Notes: generated from the sequence alone by a model not told the origin. A DNA stretch of 64,000 nucleotides from Haematococcus lacustris (GCA_030144725.1 JASKMD010000008.1:11317344-11381343), one strand, 5' to 3'. Positions 1 through 11,752 are shown, numbered from the stretch's first letter. Made by a program: numbers and translations.

Positions 1-1400
1 AGCAGGGGCACCGGCGGGGTGGTGTGGGGAGGGGTGATTGGGTGGGGTGGTGTGGGGATTGCAGGTTGGGCGCTGCGTGTTGGCCACTTACCGGTAGCCA
101 CCAGCAACCAGGGAGCGAAAGGGTAGGGAAGAAGGGGGAAGAGGGAGCTTGTGTGTGGAGGGGGGTGGGAAGGGGGTGGTAGTGATGCCACGGTGCCAAG
201 GTATGTTGGTGAAGGTATGCTCTTGGCTGATGGGAAGGGTAGGGAAGGGATGGCAGGTGGCTGCGATGTCAGGGGGTACAAGGCGAGGGGGAGGGGGGAA
301 GTAGGAAAGGAGGGTGGAGTAGGAGGGTGGGGTGGGGTGGGGTGGGGGAGGGGGGGAAGAGAAAGGAGAAGGGGAAAGGTTGGGTATTACGATTTACCAT
401 CAGCCCTGCAGCGAACACAGTGTGTGGTAGTGGTTAGGCTGGGTGATAATGGACACTGAGAGGCAAGGCCGAACCACTCACCGTTAACGCCATGTTGCTC
501 CATGCCGCACCATGTTGGCTCCCTATTGGCTCTTACCTTGGTCTTACCTTTGTGATGCGGGAGGTTGCGTAGTGTTATTAGAGGTGGTGGTGTGGGGGAG
601 GGCTGGAGGGATAGGGTTGGTTGAGGTGGGGGCTGCGATGCCACGTCAAATGAAGGGTGCGAGAGGGAAAGGGGGTTGAGAAGCATGGAAGGGAGTGGGA
701 GGGAGAGGGGGAAGGGAGGGGGTGGTGGTGGTGGTGGGAAGAGGGTGGGTGGGTGAGAGGTGACGGGGAGAGGGGAAGCGGGGGTTGGGGAGAAGAAGAA
801 GTGGGATTGGTGGGATAGGGTAGGGAAGGGTGAAGGAGGCAGGGGGCAGGAGTATAGGCGTCAGACCTGCAGCAAGCAAGGAGCGTACTTACAGTGAGGC
901 TAGCAAAACATCTAAGGAAGCTAGGTGCATGACGGAGGCTAGGTTCAGGAGCGGGGCCACTCACCGCTTGCTCCCTGATCCTCCATGCTCCTCCATGCTT
1001 CATCCTCGTTGGCTCCTACCTTGGTCTGACCTTTGTAGTGGGACGGGCTGCAATGGAGAGGGTACGGGGTGATGAAAGGGGGGGGGGGAGGGAGAGAGGG
1101 TAAGGGAGGGAAGTGCGGGGGAGGGGGGGAGGAAGGGGAGTGAAAGGGGAAGGAGGGTAAAGGGATGTGGACCTGCGGCAAGGAGGTGACAGGTTGTCAA
1201 AGGAGGAGCAATGAATGGTGGGTACAAGATGCACTCACCGAGTTTGATGCACAAGGGGCAGGGAAGATGGGCTCGGAGATGGTGGGTACATGTCAAAGGC
1301 AAAAAGATGGGTCGCTGCATGTGAAACGGTGCATCACCTCGCAACGCATTGGCTACGCGCAAAGCGTGGCGAGTTAATGCCCGTGTGTTATCGCGCAACG
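1..1400. repeat. Purine-rich low-complexity region with diverged cassettes
   Basis: The plus strand is dominated by GGGA/GGGT runs. Two related cassettes, about 474-560 and 955-1045, each pass through CACTCACCG, a stretch of CCATG-containing triplets, TTGGCTCC and TACCTTGGTCT(T/G)ACCTTTGT. The same cassette appears in reverse complement near 2765-2862, so this region and 2.3-3.9 kb are inverted relative to each other. The open frames here have proline, histidine and serine composition and I treat them as chance. I see no gene. Confidence 0.6.
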
Positions 1401-2260
1401 CGTGGCTACGGATCTCCAGGTTGCGAGATTGGCTAGGAGGCTGGCCGCTACGTGAGATGTGGCTGCCTGGCCGACTGTGGCTGCCTGGCTGTGATGTGGC
1501 GATGTTGCGTGGTCTGCTGGCTCAGTGGCCGCCTGGCTACCTAGCCTGGCTACCGAATTGAGGGCAGGGGCTACCGAATTGAGGGCGTGAAGGGCGGCAC
1601 GAACGGCACGAACGGCAGATCGGCTTGCATGTTAGACATGAAATATGAAAAACTAACATCCGCCCAGTACGCGGCGTAGTCACCTAGCCTCGATCCTGCT
1701 AGGAACGTAGCCGCAGCTAGTGCCAGCTAGAAGGTCAGCCTTGAGGATAAGCAGCCTAGAAACTCAGCCTCGCAGCCTTGCAGCCACACTGCCCCTAATT
1801 CGCGTCCCGCATCTAGGTAGCCAGGCGCCTTGCAACCAGCCTCGCAGCCTCGCAGTCATGCCCGAAGCTCAGCTCGCTCCCAGCCACATCGCAGCTAGCT
1901 AGCTAGCTCAGACACACAAGGTAGTTTCAGCTAGCGTTGCAGCCATTTCCATTTCCATTTCCATAACGCAGCCAACCTCGAAGCTAGGCGTACAGCCATT
2001 TACGTAGCTAGCTCAGCCCCGCAGTCATGCCCGAAGAATTGAGGGCGTGAAGGGCGACACGAATTGAGGGCTACACAACCTCGCAAAGTCGCAGCCACGC
2101 AAGAAGCCAACGTAGCCAGCCTAGCAACGCAGCGACACACTACGAGCAAGCCGCGCCGTCATCCATGCAAACCATGCGAAGTTGTCAAGGTGAGTGGCTA
2201 TCCCTGTGCAGGTATGTGGCTCCCTCTACTTAGCTTAACCACTGGCGTGCCTTTTGTGCT
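1400..2260. repeat. Spacer with short repeated motifs
   Basis: This is the less biased centre between two oppositely skewed blocks. It contains several copies of GAATTGAGGGC (about 1556, 1576, 2035 and 2065), often followed by GTGAAGGGC, plus many CTCGCAGCC and GCTAGCTAG motifs. No frame has protein-like composition. I see no gene. Confidence 0.5.
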
Positions 2261-4150
2261 GCTGTAGGATTAATGGTCTTGCCTCTTCCCTTTGCCACCA
2301 CCACCTCCAAGTCCGTCGTCGCACATGCCTTGACATACTCCCTACCGTACCTTGCAGCCTACCGTACCGCAGCCTACCTCGCAGCCTCCCTCCCTCCCCC
2401 CCCCTACCTACCTCCCTCCCGACCTACTCCCTCCCTCCCTCCCTCCCCTCCTCCCTCCCTTCCTCTCCTTTCCCTTCCCCCTGGCTGATTGCAGGTGTAA
2501 TGGGCACCTCCCCTTCCCTCTACACTATACAACCACCCCCTCCCAGTTTGACATTACATTCCCCCCCTCCCTCAACCTCACCCTCACCCTCACCCTGGCA
2601 GTTTCACCACTTTCACCTCTCCCCAACCCCTGCTTCCCCCCTCCCCGTCACCTCCCCCCTGGCATCCCAGCCCCCTCCCTTACCCCAGCAGACAGAAGAG
2701 AGCCCACCCCACCCTTAACGCTCAACCCTACCCTGGCTCTTCCACCCCCACCACTAACAACACCACTCCAAGGTAAGAGCCAACTCCACTCCAAGGTAAG
2801 AGCCAACAGGGAGCCAACATGGCGCAGCATGGAGCAGCACGGCGTTAGCGGTGAGTGGGTTGTAATGGAGGGCTGCTACACCTGCCCCTCCATCTGCCAG
2901 CTCTACATCTCCCTACTCTATTGGTGAGTGCATCCAGTACCCATGTCCAATGTTTGCTTCTGTTGACAAATCGTCACACCGTTGCCGCAGGTCTTGCGCG
3001 CCTACACCTGAGACTATTAATGCCCTCCCGCCATTCTTCCCCACTTCTCTCGCCCTCCCCATGGACCTCCCCTTCCCTTCCCTCCACTTCCTCCTCTACC
3101 TCCTTTCCCCCGCTCCTCCATCATCCCGTCCTCCTCTGGGTCCTATTACCCCCTCCAGCAACAGCAGCAGCCTTCCTCCCCCTCCGCCTCCTCACCCTCA
3201 CCATCTACACATATATACACCCCACCCAAGCAAAAGGTGAGTGCAGGTATGTGGCACCCTATACCTACCCTAACCGCTAGCATGCCCCTTGTCCCGCTGC
3301 AGGATTGATCATCACACCCTTCCCCTTTTCCTCCCCTTTCCCGCGCCCACCACCATCGCCAAGCTGGTCGTCCCTCCACATCCACCTCTCCCCACCCCCA
3401 CTTCCCCCCTCCCCGTCACCTCTCCCCTGACATCCCAGCAACCAAGAGAAAGCCCACCCCATCCACCCTCTTGCCACTACCACCACCACCACCCCCCCCC
3501 TCCCTTCCCCCTCTCCCTCTCTCCCATGCTTGTCAAGCCTACCCTTCCCCTCTCCCACCCTTCGATTGACGTGGCATCGCAGCCCCCTCCTCACCCCACC
3601 TTCCCTTCCCTACACACAACTACACACCCCACCACAGCCCCAACCCACTGGCGCATGGGATATGTTGCCAGGGGTGAGCAGGTAGGAGGCCAGGAGGACC
3701 ACAAAGGTGAGGCCGCGGTGATAGCTAACACAGTGCACAGCCTGGTCACCCTACCTCACGTGCACGCCCCTTGGTTGCAGGTCTGATGGGCACCTCCCCT
3801 CCACTTTCCCTACACAACCACCCCCTCCCAATTTATCCTCCCCGGCCCCCGCTCCCTCTCCCGCCCCGACCCCCGCCCATGCCCCCAACCCATGCCCCTA
3901 CACAACCCAACCCAGGCCCCTACCCAACCCAACCCATGCCCCTAACCCAACCCACCCCGCCTTCAAGCCACCCCGCCCATTTAAACCCAACTGAGCCTCC
4001 CGCCTCCCCGCCTCCCGCCTCCCTGCCTCCCGCCTCCCCGCCTCCCTGCCTCCCGCCTTCCACATCTACCCTCCCTCCCCGTCTTCAATCCTCCACTCCC
4101 ACCCCCTTCCCAGCAGCAGTCATAGCAAGCAGCCAAAAGGTAGGTAGGTG
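2260..4150. repeat. Pyrimidine-rich low-complexity region, inverted counterpart of 1-1.4 kb
   Basis: Long CCT/CCCT tracts alternate with repeated modules. One module ends in GCAGG(A/T) followed by TGATGGGCACCTCCCCT and a TACACAACCACCCCC tail; I see it near 2495-2548, 3778-3830 and 4380-4444. The block at 2765-2862 matches the reverse complement of 474-560. Several modules are bounded by intron-like GGTGAGTG and GCAGG strings, so they may derive from a repeated exon-intron unit. No encoded product is recognisable. Confidence 0.5.
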
Positions 4151-4159
4151 CTATAGTGC

Positions 4160-4830
4160 CCCTACTATCTGCTGCTGCTGCCCCCCTTGCTGTTGCTGCC
4201 CCCCTACTGCTGCTGCTGCCCCCATGCTGCTGCTGCTGCCCCCATGTTGCTGCTGCTGCTGCCCCCCTACTGCTGCTGCTGCCCCCATGCCCCCTACTGC
4301 TGCTGCTGCTACTGCTGCAGCCCCCCTGCAGCTGCTGCTGCTGCTGCTGCCCCCCTACCTTGATTGCAGGTCTGATGATTGCAGGTCTGATGATTGCAGG
4401 TCTGATGAACACATCTCCTCCACTTTCCCTACACAACCACCCCCATTCCAGCAGCAGTCATCAAGCAGCCTAAAGGTAGGTAGGTGCTATAGTGCCCCTA
4501 CTATCTGTTGCTGTAGCACCCCTGCCCCCCTGCTGCTGCTGCTGCAGCCCCCCTGCCCCCCTGCTGCTGCAGCCCCCCTGCCCCCCTACTGCTGCTGCTG
4601 CCCACCCACTGCTGCTGCTGCCCTCCTACCCCCCTGCTGCTGCTGCTGCTGCTGTAAACTGCTGCTGAATGGGGGTGCACCAGCGCTGGTTGCGCCTACT
4701 GTCTGCTGCTGCAGCCCCCCTGCCCCCCTGCTGTTACTGCCCCCCTGTTGCTGCTGCTGCTGCCCCCCTGCTCCTGCTGCTGCTGCTGCCACCCTGCTGC
4801 TGCTGCTGCCCCCCTGCCCCCCTGCTGCAG
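4160..4830. repeat. CTG/CCCCC triplet microsatellite field
   Basis: Runs of (CTG)2-7 are separated by CCCCCCTG or CCCCATG at roughly 4168-4360, 4505-4660 and 4690-4830. Each block is preceded by a conserved lead-in, AGGTAGGTAGGTGCTATAGTGCC, at about 4138 and 4474, so an entire leader plus triplet unit was duplicated. Read in frame the field gives poly-Cys, poly-Ala or poly-Leu on plus and poly-Gln on minus. I read it as a satellite, not a gene. Confidence 0.8.
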
Positions 4831-4831
4831 G

Positions 4832-6530
4832 TCACAGCCAGCCAGCCAGTACTGGTCAGCCAGCCAGTACTGGTCACAGCCAGCCAGCCAGTACTGGTCA
4901 GCCAGCCAGTACTGGTCACAGCCAGCCAGCCAGTACTGGTCAGCCAGCCAGTACTGGTCACAGCCAGGCAGTCAGTACTGGTCAGCCAGCCAGTACTGGT
5001 CAGCCAGCCAGTACTGGTCAGCCAGCCAGTACTGGTCACAGCCAGCCAGCCAGTACTGGTCAGCCAGCCAGTACTGGTCACAGCCAGCCAGCCAGTACTG
5101 GTCAGCCAGCCAGTACTGGTCACAGCCAGGCAGTCAGTACTGGTCAGCCAGCCAGTACTGGTCACAGCCAGGCAGTCAGTACTGGTCAGCCAGCCAGTAC
5201 TGGTCAGCCAGCCAGTACTGGTCAGCCAGCCAGTACTGGTCACAGCCAGCCAGCCAGTACTGGTCAGCCAGCCAGTACTGGTCACAGCCAGCCAGCCAGT
5301 ACTGGTCAGCCAGCCAGTACTGGTCACAGCCAGGCAGTCAGTACTGGTCAGCCAGCCAGTACTGGTCAGCCAGCCAGTACTGGTCAGCCAGCCAGTACTG
5401 GTCACAGCCAGCCAGCCAGTACTGGTCAGCCAGCCAGTACTGGTCAGCCAGCCAGTACTGGTCAGCCAGCCAGTACTGGTCAGCCAGCCAGTACTGGTCA
5501 CAGCCAGCCAGCCAGTACTGGTCAGCCAGCCAGTACTGGTCACAGCCAGCCAGCCAGTACTGGTCACAGCCAGCCAGCCAGTACTGGTCAGCCAGCCAGT
5601 ACTGGTCAGCCAGCCAGTACTGGTCACAGCCAGCCAGCCAGTACTGGTCAGCCAGCCAGTACTGGTCACAGCCAGCCAGCCAATACTGGTCAGCCAGCCA
5701 GTACTGGTCACAGCCAGCCAGCCAGTACTGGTCAGCCAGCCAGTACTGGTCACAGCCAGCCAGCCAGTACTGGTCACAGCCAGCCAGCCAGTACTGGTCA
5801 GCCAGCCAGTACTGGTCACAGCCAGCCAGCCAGTACTGGTCAGCCAGCCAGTACTGGTCACAGCCAGCCAGCCAGTACTGGTCAGCCAGCCAGTACTGGT
5901 CACAGCCAGCCAGCCAGTACTGGTCAGCCAGCCAGTACTGGTCACAGCCAGCCAGCCAGTACTGGTCAGCCAGCCAGTACTGGTCACAGCCAGTACTGGT
6001 CAGCCAGCCAGTACTGGTCACAGCCAGCCAGCCAGTACTGGTCAGCCAGCCAGTACTGGTCAGCTAGCCAGTACTGGTCACAGCCAGCCAGCCAGTACTG
6101 GTCAGCCAGCCAGTACTGGTCACAGCCAGCCAGCCAGTACTGGTCAGCCAGCCAGTACTGGTCAGCTAGCCAGTACTGGTCACAGCCAGCCAGCCAGTAC
6201 TGGTCAGCCAGCCAGTACTGGTCAGCCAGCCAGTACTGGTCACAGCCAGCCAGCCAGTACTGGTCAGCCAGCCAGTACTGGTCAGCCAGCCAGTACTGGT
6301 CACAGCCAGCCAGCCAGTACTGGTCACAGCCAGCCAGCCAGTACTGGTCAGCCAGCCAGTACTGGTCAGCCAGCCAGTACTGGTCACAGCCAGCCAGCCA
6401 GTACTGATCAGCCAGCCAGTACTGGTCACAGCCAGCCAGCCAGTTTTGGTTAGCCAGCCAGTACTGGTCACAGCCAGCCAGCCAGTACTGATCAGCCAGC
6501 CAGTACTGGTCACAGCCAGCCAGCCAGACT
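4832..6530. repeat. 18/24-bp minisatellite built on CCAGTACTGG
   Basis: About 1.7 kb consists almost only of two unit types. One is 18 bp (CAGCCAGCCAGTACTGGT) and the other is 24 bp, with an extra CACAGC. Every unit carries the 10-bp palindrome CCAGTACTGG. Most 24-bp units are followed by one to four 18-bp units, giving irregular higher-order periods. A variant unit carrying GGCAGTCAGTACTGG recurs several times in the first third (about 4970-5340). Because 18 and 24 are multiples of three, several frames stay open across the array; that is a length effect and not evidence of a protein. Confidence 0.95.
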
Positions 6531-7150
6531 CTGTGTCACTTTGCAGGGGCTGGAGCTTGGACGACTACCTTCATCACATTGAGGTCGCCTTGCATTATAA
6601 GGGAATGAGATAGAGGACGGATGGAGTGTCTTGGTTGATGCTACATAGCATGCGAAGCGGTGTACTATGTTATGTTAGTGACATTGATAACAAACACATG
6701 TACATAGTAATCTCAATGACATTGCTTAGTGAGTGTTACAATGTGTTACAGCGTGTTGTCCTCTTGTTGTAGTCGGTGCCTATACAGTACCTAACAAGGC
6801 TCCCAGCCCTGACCTCAGTCCTCAGCCCTAACCCTTCAGCTATCATCCAATTGTGTGTAAGCATATTCGCTTCATCCATAGGACTCGACATTATTGAGAG
6901 ATGTTAACCCATTACAAGCGCACATGATAGCGCACATCGACTGGACATCGCACGTCAGAAAGACTAGGCAGAATGGAGAGTTGTCAACCCATCACAAGCG
7001 CACATTGTAGCGCACATCGACTGGACATCGCACATCGCACATCGACGTAGACAGCCGTTGGGGAGACCAGCGATGCAAGTATTACATATGGGAAGGCTTG
7101 AATGTGATACGCGGAAACTTTGATATCTCCATGCCCTAACTCTGCCAAAG
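6531..7150. other. Spacer with a duplicated segment of about 55 bp
   Basis: No gene is seen. A sequence running from CAACCCAT(T/C)ACAAGCGCACAT through CGCACATCGACTGGACATCGCAC occurs twice, at about 6907-6953 and 6988-7033. The base composition is more balanced than in the flanking satellites. Confidence 0.5.
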
Positions 7151-7154
7151 CTGA

Positions 7155-7240
7155 CAACCAGTACTGGATGCCAACCAGTACTGGTTGAGGTCCAGTACTG
7201 GTTAGCAACCAGTACTGGACCTGAACCAGTACTGGTTGCC
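7155..7240. repeat. Five dispersed CCAGTACTGG palindromes
   Basis: Five copies of CCAGTACTGG occur in about 80 bp with unlike spacers. This is the same 10-bp core as the 4.83-6.53 kb minisatellite. They lie between that array and the CTACAGTACTGTAG array, so they may be a remnant or an intermediate. Confidence 0.75.
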
Positions 7241-7401
7241 TCTCAAAACGGCACGGCATGCCAACGCTCAAATCTCGCCAGCCACTTGGAGTTGATTTTT
7301 TTTTCCAAGTGCGTTGGCTTGCCAATGGGAAACTGAAGACTTCCATCAGAAAAAAAGTACCCTTAGGTGGCACTTATAATGCGATCTTTTCTACGAGTGT
7401 T

Positions 7402-8132
7402 ATAGTACTGTAGAGTTCTACAGTACTGTAGACCTCTACAGTACTGTAGACCTCTACAGTACTGTAGACATCTACAGTACTGTAGATACCTACAGTACTG
7501 ACAATGGTCTCTCGAAGTACCTCGAGGTACCTACAGTACTGTAGATGTCTACAGTACTGTACATGTCTACAGTACTGTAAATGTCTACAGTACTGTAGAT
7601 GTCTACAGTACTGTAAATGGTCTCTCGAGGGACCTCGAGGTACCTACAGTACTGTAGATGTCTACAGTACTGTAGATGTCTACAGTACTGTAGATGTTTA
7701 CAGTACTGTAGATGTCTACAGTACTGTAGATGTCTAAAGTACTGTAGATGTCCACAGTACTGTAAATGGTCTCTCGAGGGACCTCGAGGTACCTACAGTA
7801 CTGTAGATGTTTACAGTACTGTAGATGTCTACAGTACTGTAGATTTCTACAGTACTGTAGATGTCTACAGTACTGTAAATGGTCTCTCGAGGTACCTCGA
7901 GGTACCTACAGTACTGTAGATGTAGACAGTACTGTAGATGTCTACAGTACTGTAGATGTCTACAGTACTGTAGATGTCTACAGTACTGTAAGTGGTCTCT
8001 CGAGGTACCCCGACAGTACTGTAGACACCTACAGTACTGTAGACATCTACAGTACTGTAGACATCTACAGTACTGTTCGTGTACTCGCGAGGTACCCCGA
8101 CAGTACTGTAGATACCTACAGTACTGTAGCAT
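7402..8132. repeat. Palindromic satellite, CTACAGTACTGTAG units with higher-order structure
   Basis: About 35 copies of a perfect 14-bp palindrome, CTACAGTACTGTAG, are spaced by 4 bp. In the centre the spacer is ATGT; in the first 100 bp and last 120 bp it is ACAT, ACCT or similar, so the repeat orientation flips near both ends. Separators with GGTCTCTCGAGG and a GGTACCTCGAGGTACC-like palindrome recur near 7505, 7617, 7766, 7879 and 7993 (spacing 112, 149, 113, 114 bp). This defines a higher-order unit of one separator plus four to six palindromes. Open frames across it are artefacts. Confidence 0.95.
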
Positions 8133-8346
8133 GGCCGTATCTCACCAACCGCGCAAAATCATGAATTTTAGTTTCAACCCCCAATCTTACAATGCCTTCA
8201 TTTGACTATGTACCAAGTCCGAGGCTCCGAATCTCAAAAATGCTGTTACTAATTTGCCTGAGTGATGTATGCTGCTAGGGCAGCGGATTCTTAGGAAGTG
8301 ATGACTTATAGGTGTTATAGGCAATGACAATGACCCTGATCTGCAG

Positions 8347-10990
8347 GGCACTACTACCGGCAGAGCGGCATCACGCAGCACGCCAAGGTGTCCAATGCCT
8401 GGATGGCCGGCATCAAGCCCGAACACGCTGTGCTGTCGCAAGTCACCAACTACACCGCCTCGCTGCAGCGGTACCGGGAGTACGTCGCCATGACGCTGGT
8501 GACCTGGCCCGCCATGTGGGCCGAGCTGTCCAAGCCGCGCTGGTCCAACGCCAGCTTCCGGCTGTACCGATACAAGCAGAGCACGGTGGCCAAGTTCTGG
8601 GCTGAGGTGAGCAGGCCGTCACCTGGCCAGTGTGTGTGCTAGTGTGTGTGCTCACAATGTGTGCTTGTCTTTGCCATGGCTGGACCTGAGCTCACAATAT
8701 GTCTCTCCTTGTGTGCCTTGCCTGCAGACTGTGAGGGGTGCCAGGGTACGCTGCAACTCAGCAGCCACAGGTCGCCCCATAGCCCTGGCCTATGGGGCAG
8801 CAAGCTTCAGCGGCGGCGGCAGCAGGGGCAGCAGGGGTGTGCCCGTCAAGCACATGCTCAGGGAGGCATGCAAGCAGTTCCCAGGGAGTGTGGTGCTGGT
8901 GCATGAGTTTCGCACCAGCCGGGTCAGCTCTGCCCACACCGACGTGGTGGCAGGCCAGCCAGAGTCCTTCAGGTAAGAGACCTCAGGTGCATGTGCATTG
9001 TAGGAGTGGACTCATTACATAGCTGTAGAATGGCCCCTCACACTCAGGCGCCCCCAACATGGGGTTGGTAATATGCATGCAAGTACTCTCTAAATACTGC
9101 ATCGTTTTCGATAGCGTTTGGCACATCGGTAGCTGCAAATCAATGCGCGTCATCTGACCATCAGCGCACGACATTGGAGTCTTTGCTCGCGTACTGCCAC
9201 ATGTGCCCGCGAACAAATCACATCGGCGAGACGGGTCTCCTTGGCACGGTGAGCCACATCGCTGTGACCCCATCTACCTAGCGTAGTGAGCTGATTGTGC
9301 ACAAATGGAATGTCCGGCCAACACCCAACGCGATGTCTGCCGGGCGTGCAGGGCACCTTGACGGGGTGATTGAAACATCTGGGCGTATTCTCTTTCGCCG
9401 AACACACCATTTGGGTCGGCGCACACTAAGGTATCACCGGCTTACACCCCCCCTTCCTCCACTGTGTCCTCCACTGTGTTGCACCCGCTGCACCCATAGA
9501 AAAAGCGATACGTAATGTTTGTTCTTGACCCCTTGGCGCATCTGTTAAAACAAACCGCACGTTAAACTGCCCAGGCCTCTATCAGTTTGACATCTTCAAA
9601 GTGACATCATGTTCTCCAAGCAGAATCAGGGCCACGGGGCTGTGGGGTGGCAGTTGAGCTATGAAACTTTGCACGCAGGTGGATGGCATGTAGGGGACTG
9701 TAACTCTCAGAGGAGCCGAGTCCAAACTCGGTCATGGTGTGGAGTTGTGCGACTGACTGCATGGCCCTGGTCCTGAGATCGGCTAAGGGAGTTGGGGGTC
9801 CACTCCTACAATTTAGTCCCTGCGTTTGTCCCTGCGTTCTACCGACCTTGTCCGATCGGGCTGAAAATTTGATAGATGGCAGTTTTCAGAAAATAAAACA
9901 TATTTGTCAAGAAAAATATTTGGAAAAAGCCAAAAGCTGCTGCGCTGTGGCCCGCAACCTATCCCTGCACTTATCCCTGCACCTACGCCCCAGGGCCGCA
10001 GCGCAGCCGCCTTTGATTTTTTCAAAATATTTTTTCTGAAAAATATGTTTTATTTTCTGCAAACTACCATCTATCAAAATTTCAGCCCGATCGGACAAGG
10101 TCGGTAGAACGCAGGGACAAACGCAGGGACTAAATTGTAGGAGTGTCACAGACCAAAGTGAGCTATTGACATATCTGAGTATGAGCGTGTGTAACAATGT
10201 CTAAAAGAAGCGTAACATAGTAAGTAGCATGCTGTAATTCCCAATGGTCGAGCTGTGGCATTGCCCTCTAGGTAAGGGGGGGAGGTGGGCTCATTGCCAC
10301 ATCGCCGCAACCGCTTTCCGATCCGACTGCTGCTGCCGACGCGCATGCGCATGTAGAGCAGCCTAAGCGACGAAGGCGGTCGCAGCGATGACGGCATGCC
10401 CCGCAACGGCCCATATTTGAATCACTAACTTTGATGCTTTGTTGTGCACGGCCTACTCGGTGTATGTTTATTCTGAATGGGTGAAAGGTAGCTGGCTGGG
10501 TTGGCTACATACTGAGCCAGCTAGCATTGATATTGGCGCAGCGAGTGCAGAGTTACAGCCGTCCTACTACCAGGGGTCGGTTTACTGCCATTTTTTGAAT
10601 GTTGGGGGCGCCTGAGTCACACAGCTGTGAAATAGCCTCACACACCAACATGGCTTGACCTAACACTTGGTTTGGTAATCTTGCAAATGTGCAATGACAT
10701 GTATGTCGCCTTGCAGGTGGCGGCGCCCGGTGCGCAGCATGGCGACGCGGTCCCGGATTCGGGGCCTGATGTGCTCAACAAGCAACGGCATCAGGTTCTA
10801 CGATCGAGACGTGTCAGCCGCGCTCAACATCCGCCGCATTGCAGCCGGGCCGGGCCGCCCCCGCGAGCTCAGCAGCTGGGTGGGCCGCCCAGCTATGCCT
10901 AACCCAGGCAGACCAGGCCAGGAGTGGGTGTGCGTGCGCGACAGAGGCCTGCTGCGGAAGCGGCAGCGGCGGCACCAGCGGCAGCGATAG
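8347..10990 (+). pseudogene. Fanzor (TnpB-like) nuclease, C-terminal half (copy A)
   Basis: Three exons fit in phase: 8347-8606, 8728-8972 and 10717-10990 (stop TAG). Exon 1 gives the helical segment after RuvC-I (YYRQSGITQHAKVS...KFWAE). Exon 2 carries the RuvC-II block LVHEFRTSRVSS with the catalytic Glu. Exon 3 carries RuvC-III, FYDRDVSAALNI, with the catalytic Asp. A basic tail ends the protein. No RuvC-I (DPG) motif or N-terminal half is visible upstream, where the satellite arrays begin, so I call it 5'-truncated. The zinc-ribbon cysteines expected after TSR(V/L) are Ser in this copy. Intron 2 holds a fold-back MITE. Family assignment is firm from the RuvC-II/III spacing; activity is unlikely without RuvC-I. 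It may instead have a distant 5' exon that I cannot see. Confidence 0.8.
9801..10145. mobile_element. Fold-back MITE, 345 bp
   Basis: The two ends are near-perfect inverted repeats over more than 100 bp, beginning CACTCCTACAATTTAGTCCC on the left and mirrored at the right. The arms continue through CCGACCTTGTCCGATCGGGC and an AT-rich stretch. A short GC-rich loop lies near 9930-10010. There is no coding capacity. It sits inside the intron between the RuvC-II and RuvC-III exons of Fanzor copy A. A target-site duplication is not clear (at most TC). Confidence 0.9.
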
Positions 10991-11752
10991 TGACATGTGC
11001 ATCATGCCAAATAAAACAAACAATTCGATTGCCCCTTACAGAGGGGATGTGTGTGCGATAGAGTGTGCATAGGGTAGGATAGGGCTCTATCGACTCCTAG
11101 GGTTAGGGACCTAGGTTAGGGACACACACTGCCCACTACAGCTCAACCATTCTGGTGTGTGTGCCTGCAGCTATAATGAGATGCATTTAAAGGACCCATT
11201 AGAGCTGACAGCTGCAGAGTGGACTTTAGCCTAAAGTTTAGGAGGCGCGCCTGGGCAGCTCCGGGGTGGGCTGGCTGATCAGCAGGCACCTGACTGGCTG
11301 CTGCCCTGCAGGGGCGAGCTGTACAAGGACAGTGGTCTGACTCCATAGTGAGTATCTGCTTGGCATGGCAGCGTGCTGGGTAACTCAGCTGGACAACGCT
11401 TGATGTGTGCCTGATAGGATGTGAGAGCAAGAGCTTGAAGCAAGGCTTGAGCCAGTAAGCAGCATCCCCTCCTACAACTCCTATTCATCACAGCGATTCC
11501 GAACGTACGAAGCGGCGCCACGTCACACCTTGCGTGCCTCTGACTGGGTGCCTCTGCCTTATTACTTTTTGAGCAGTGCTACACCCGCTTGAGCGTCACG
11601 CACGCTTTTGTACTCGCGCATCGCTACATATTGAAGGTTGGTTGGCTGGCCGGTCCCACACCGCGCAAGCTCTAGCGACACCAGTGAACTGACCAGCTAT
11701 CTCATACGCACGGCATACGCATTTCAGTCCGCCAAGCAAAAAACCCCGAGCG
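10991..11752. other. Intergenic region between Fanzor copy A and the SDR gene
   Basis: It contains the duplicated SDR intron-exon segment described separately (11205-11412) and presumably the SDR promoter, although no clear TATA box is visible. Nothing else protein-like is seen. Confidence 0.5.
11205..11412 (+). repeat. Displaced copy of SDR intron 5 end, exon 6 and intron 6 start
   Basis: This segment matches about 13950-14137 inside the SDR gene, including the acceptor CCCTGCAG, the exon GGCGAGCTGTACAAGGACAG... and the donor TAGTGAGT. Divergence is low: several substitutions and a small indel near 11228. The copy lies about 340 bp upstream of the SDR start codon in the same orientation. 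Confidence 0.9.

Noticed and set aside
3771..6453. Very long open frames (over 400 and 800 codons) through the triplet field and the 18/24-bp minisatellite
   Set aside because: They arise because repeat units are multiples of three without stops. Several frames on both strands are open at once, and no non-repetitive coding sequence is attached.
4832..8132. CRISPR-like array
   Set aside because: There are no unique spacers: units are uniform or differ by short fixed spacers. The genome is clearly eukaryotic, with spliced nuclear genes.
11070..11130. Interstitial telomere from TAGGGTTAGGGACC-type sequence
   Set aside because: Only two or three imperfect units occur, and they do not match the TTTTAGGG repeat of chlamydomonadaleans.
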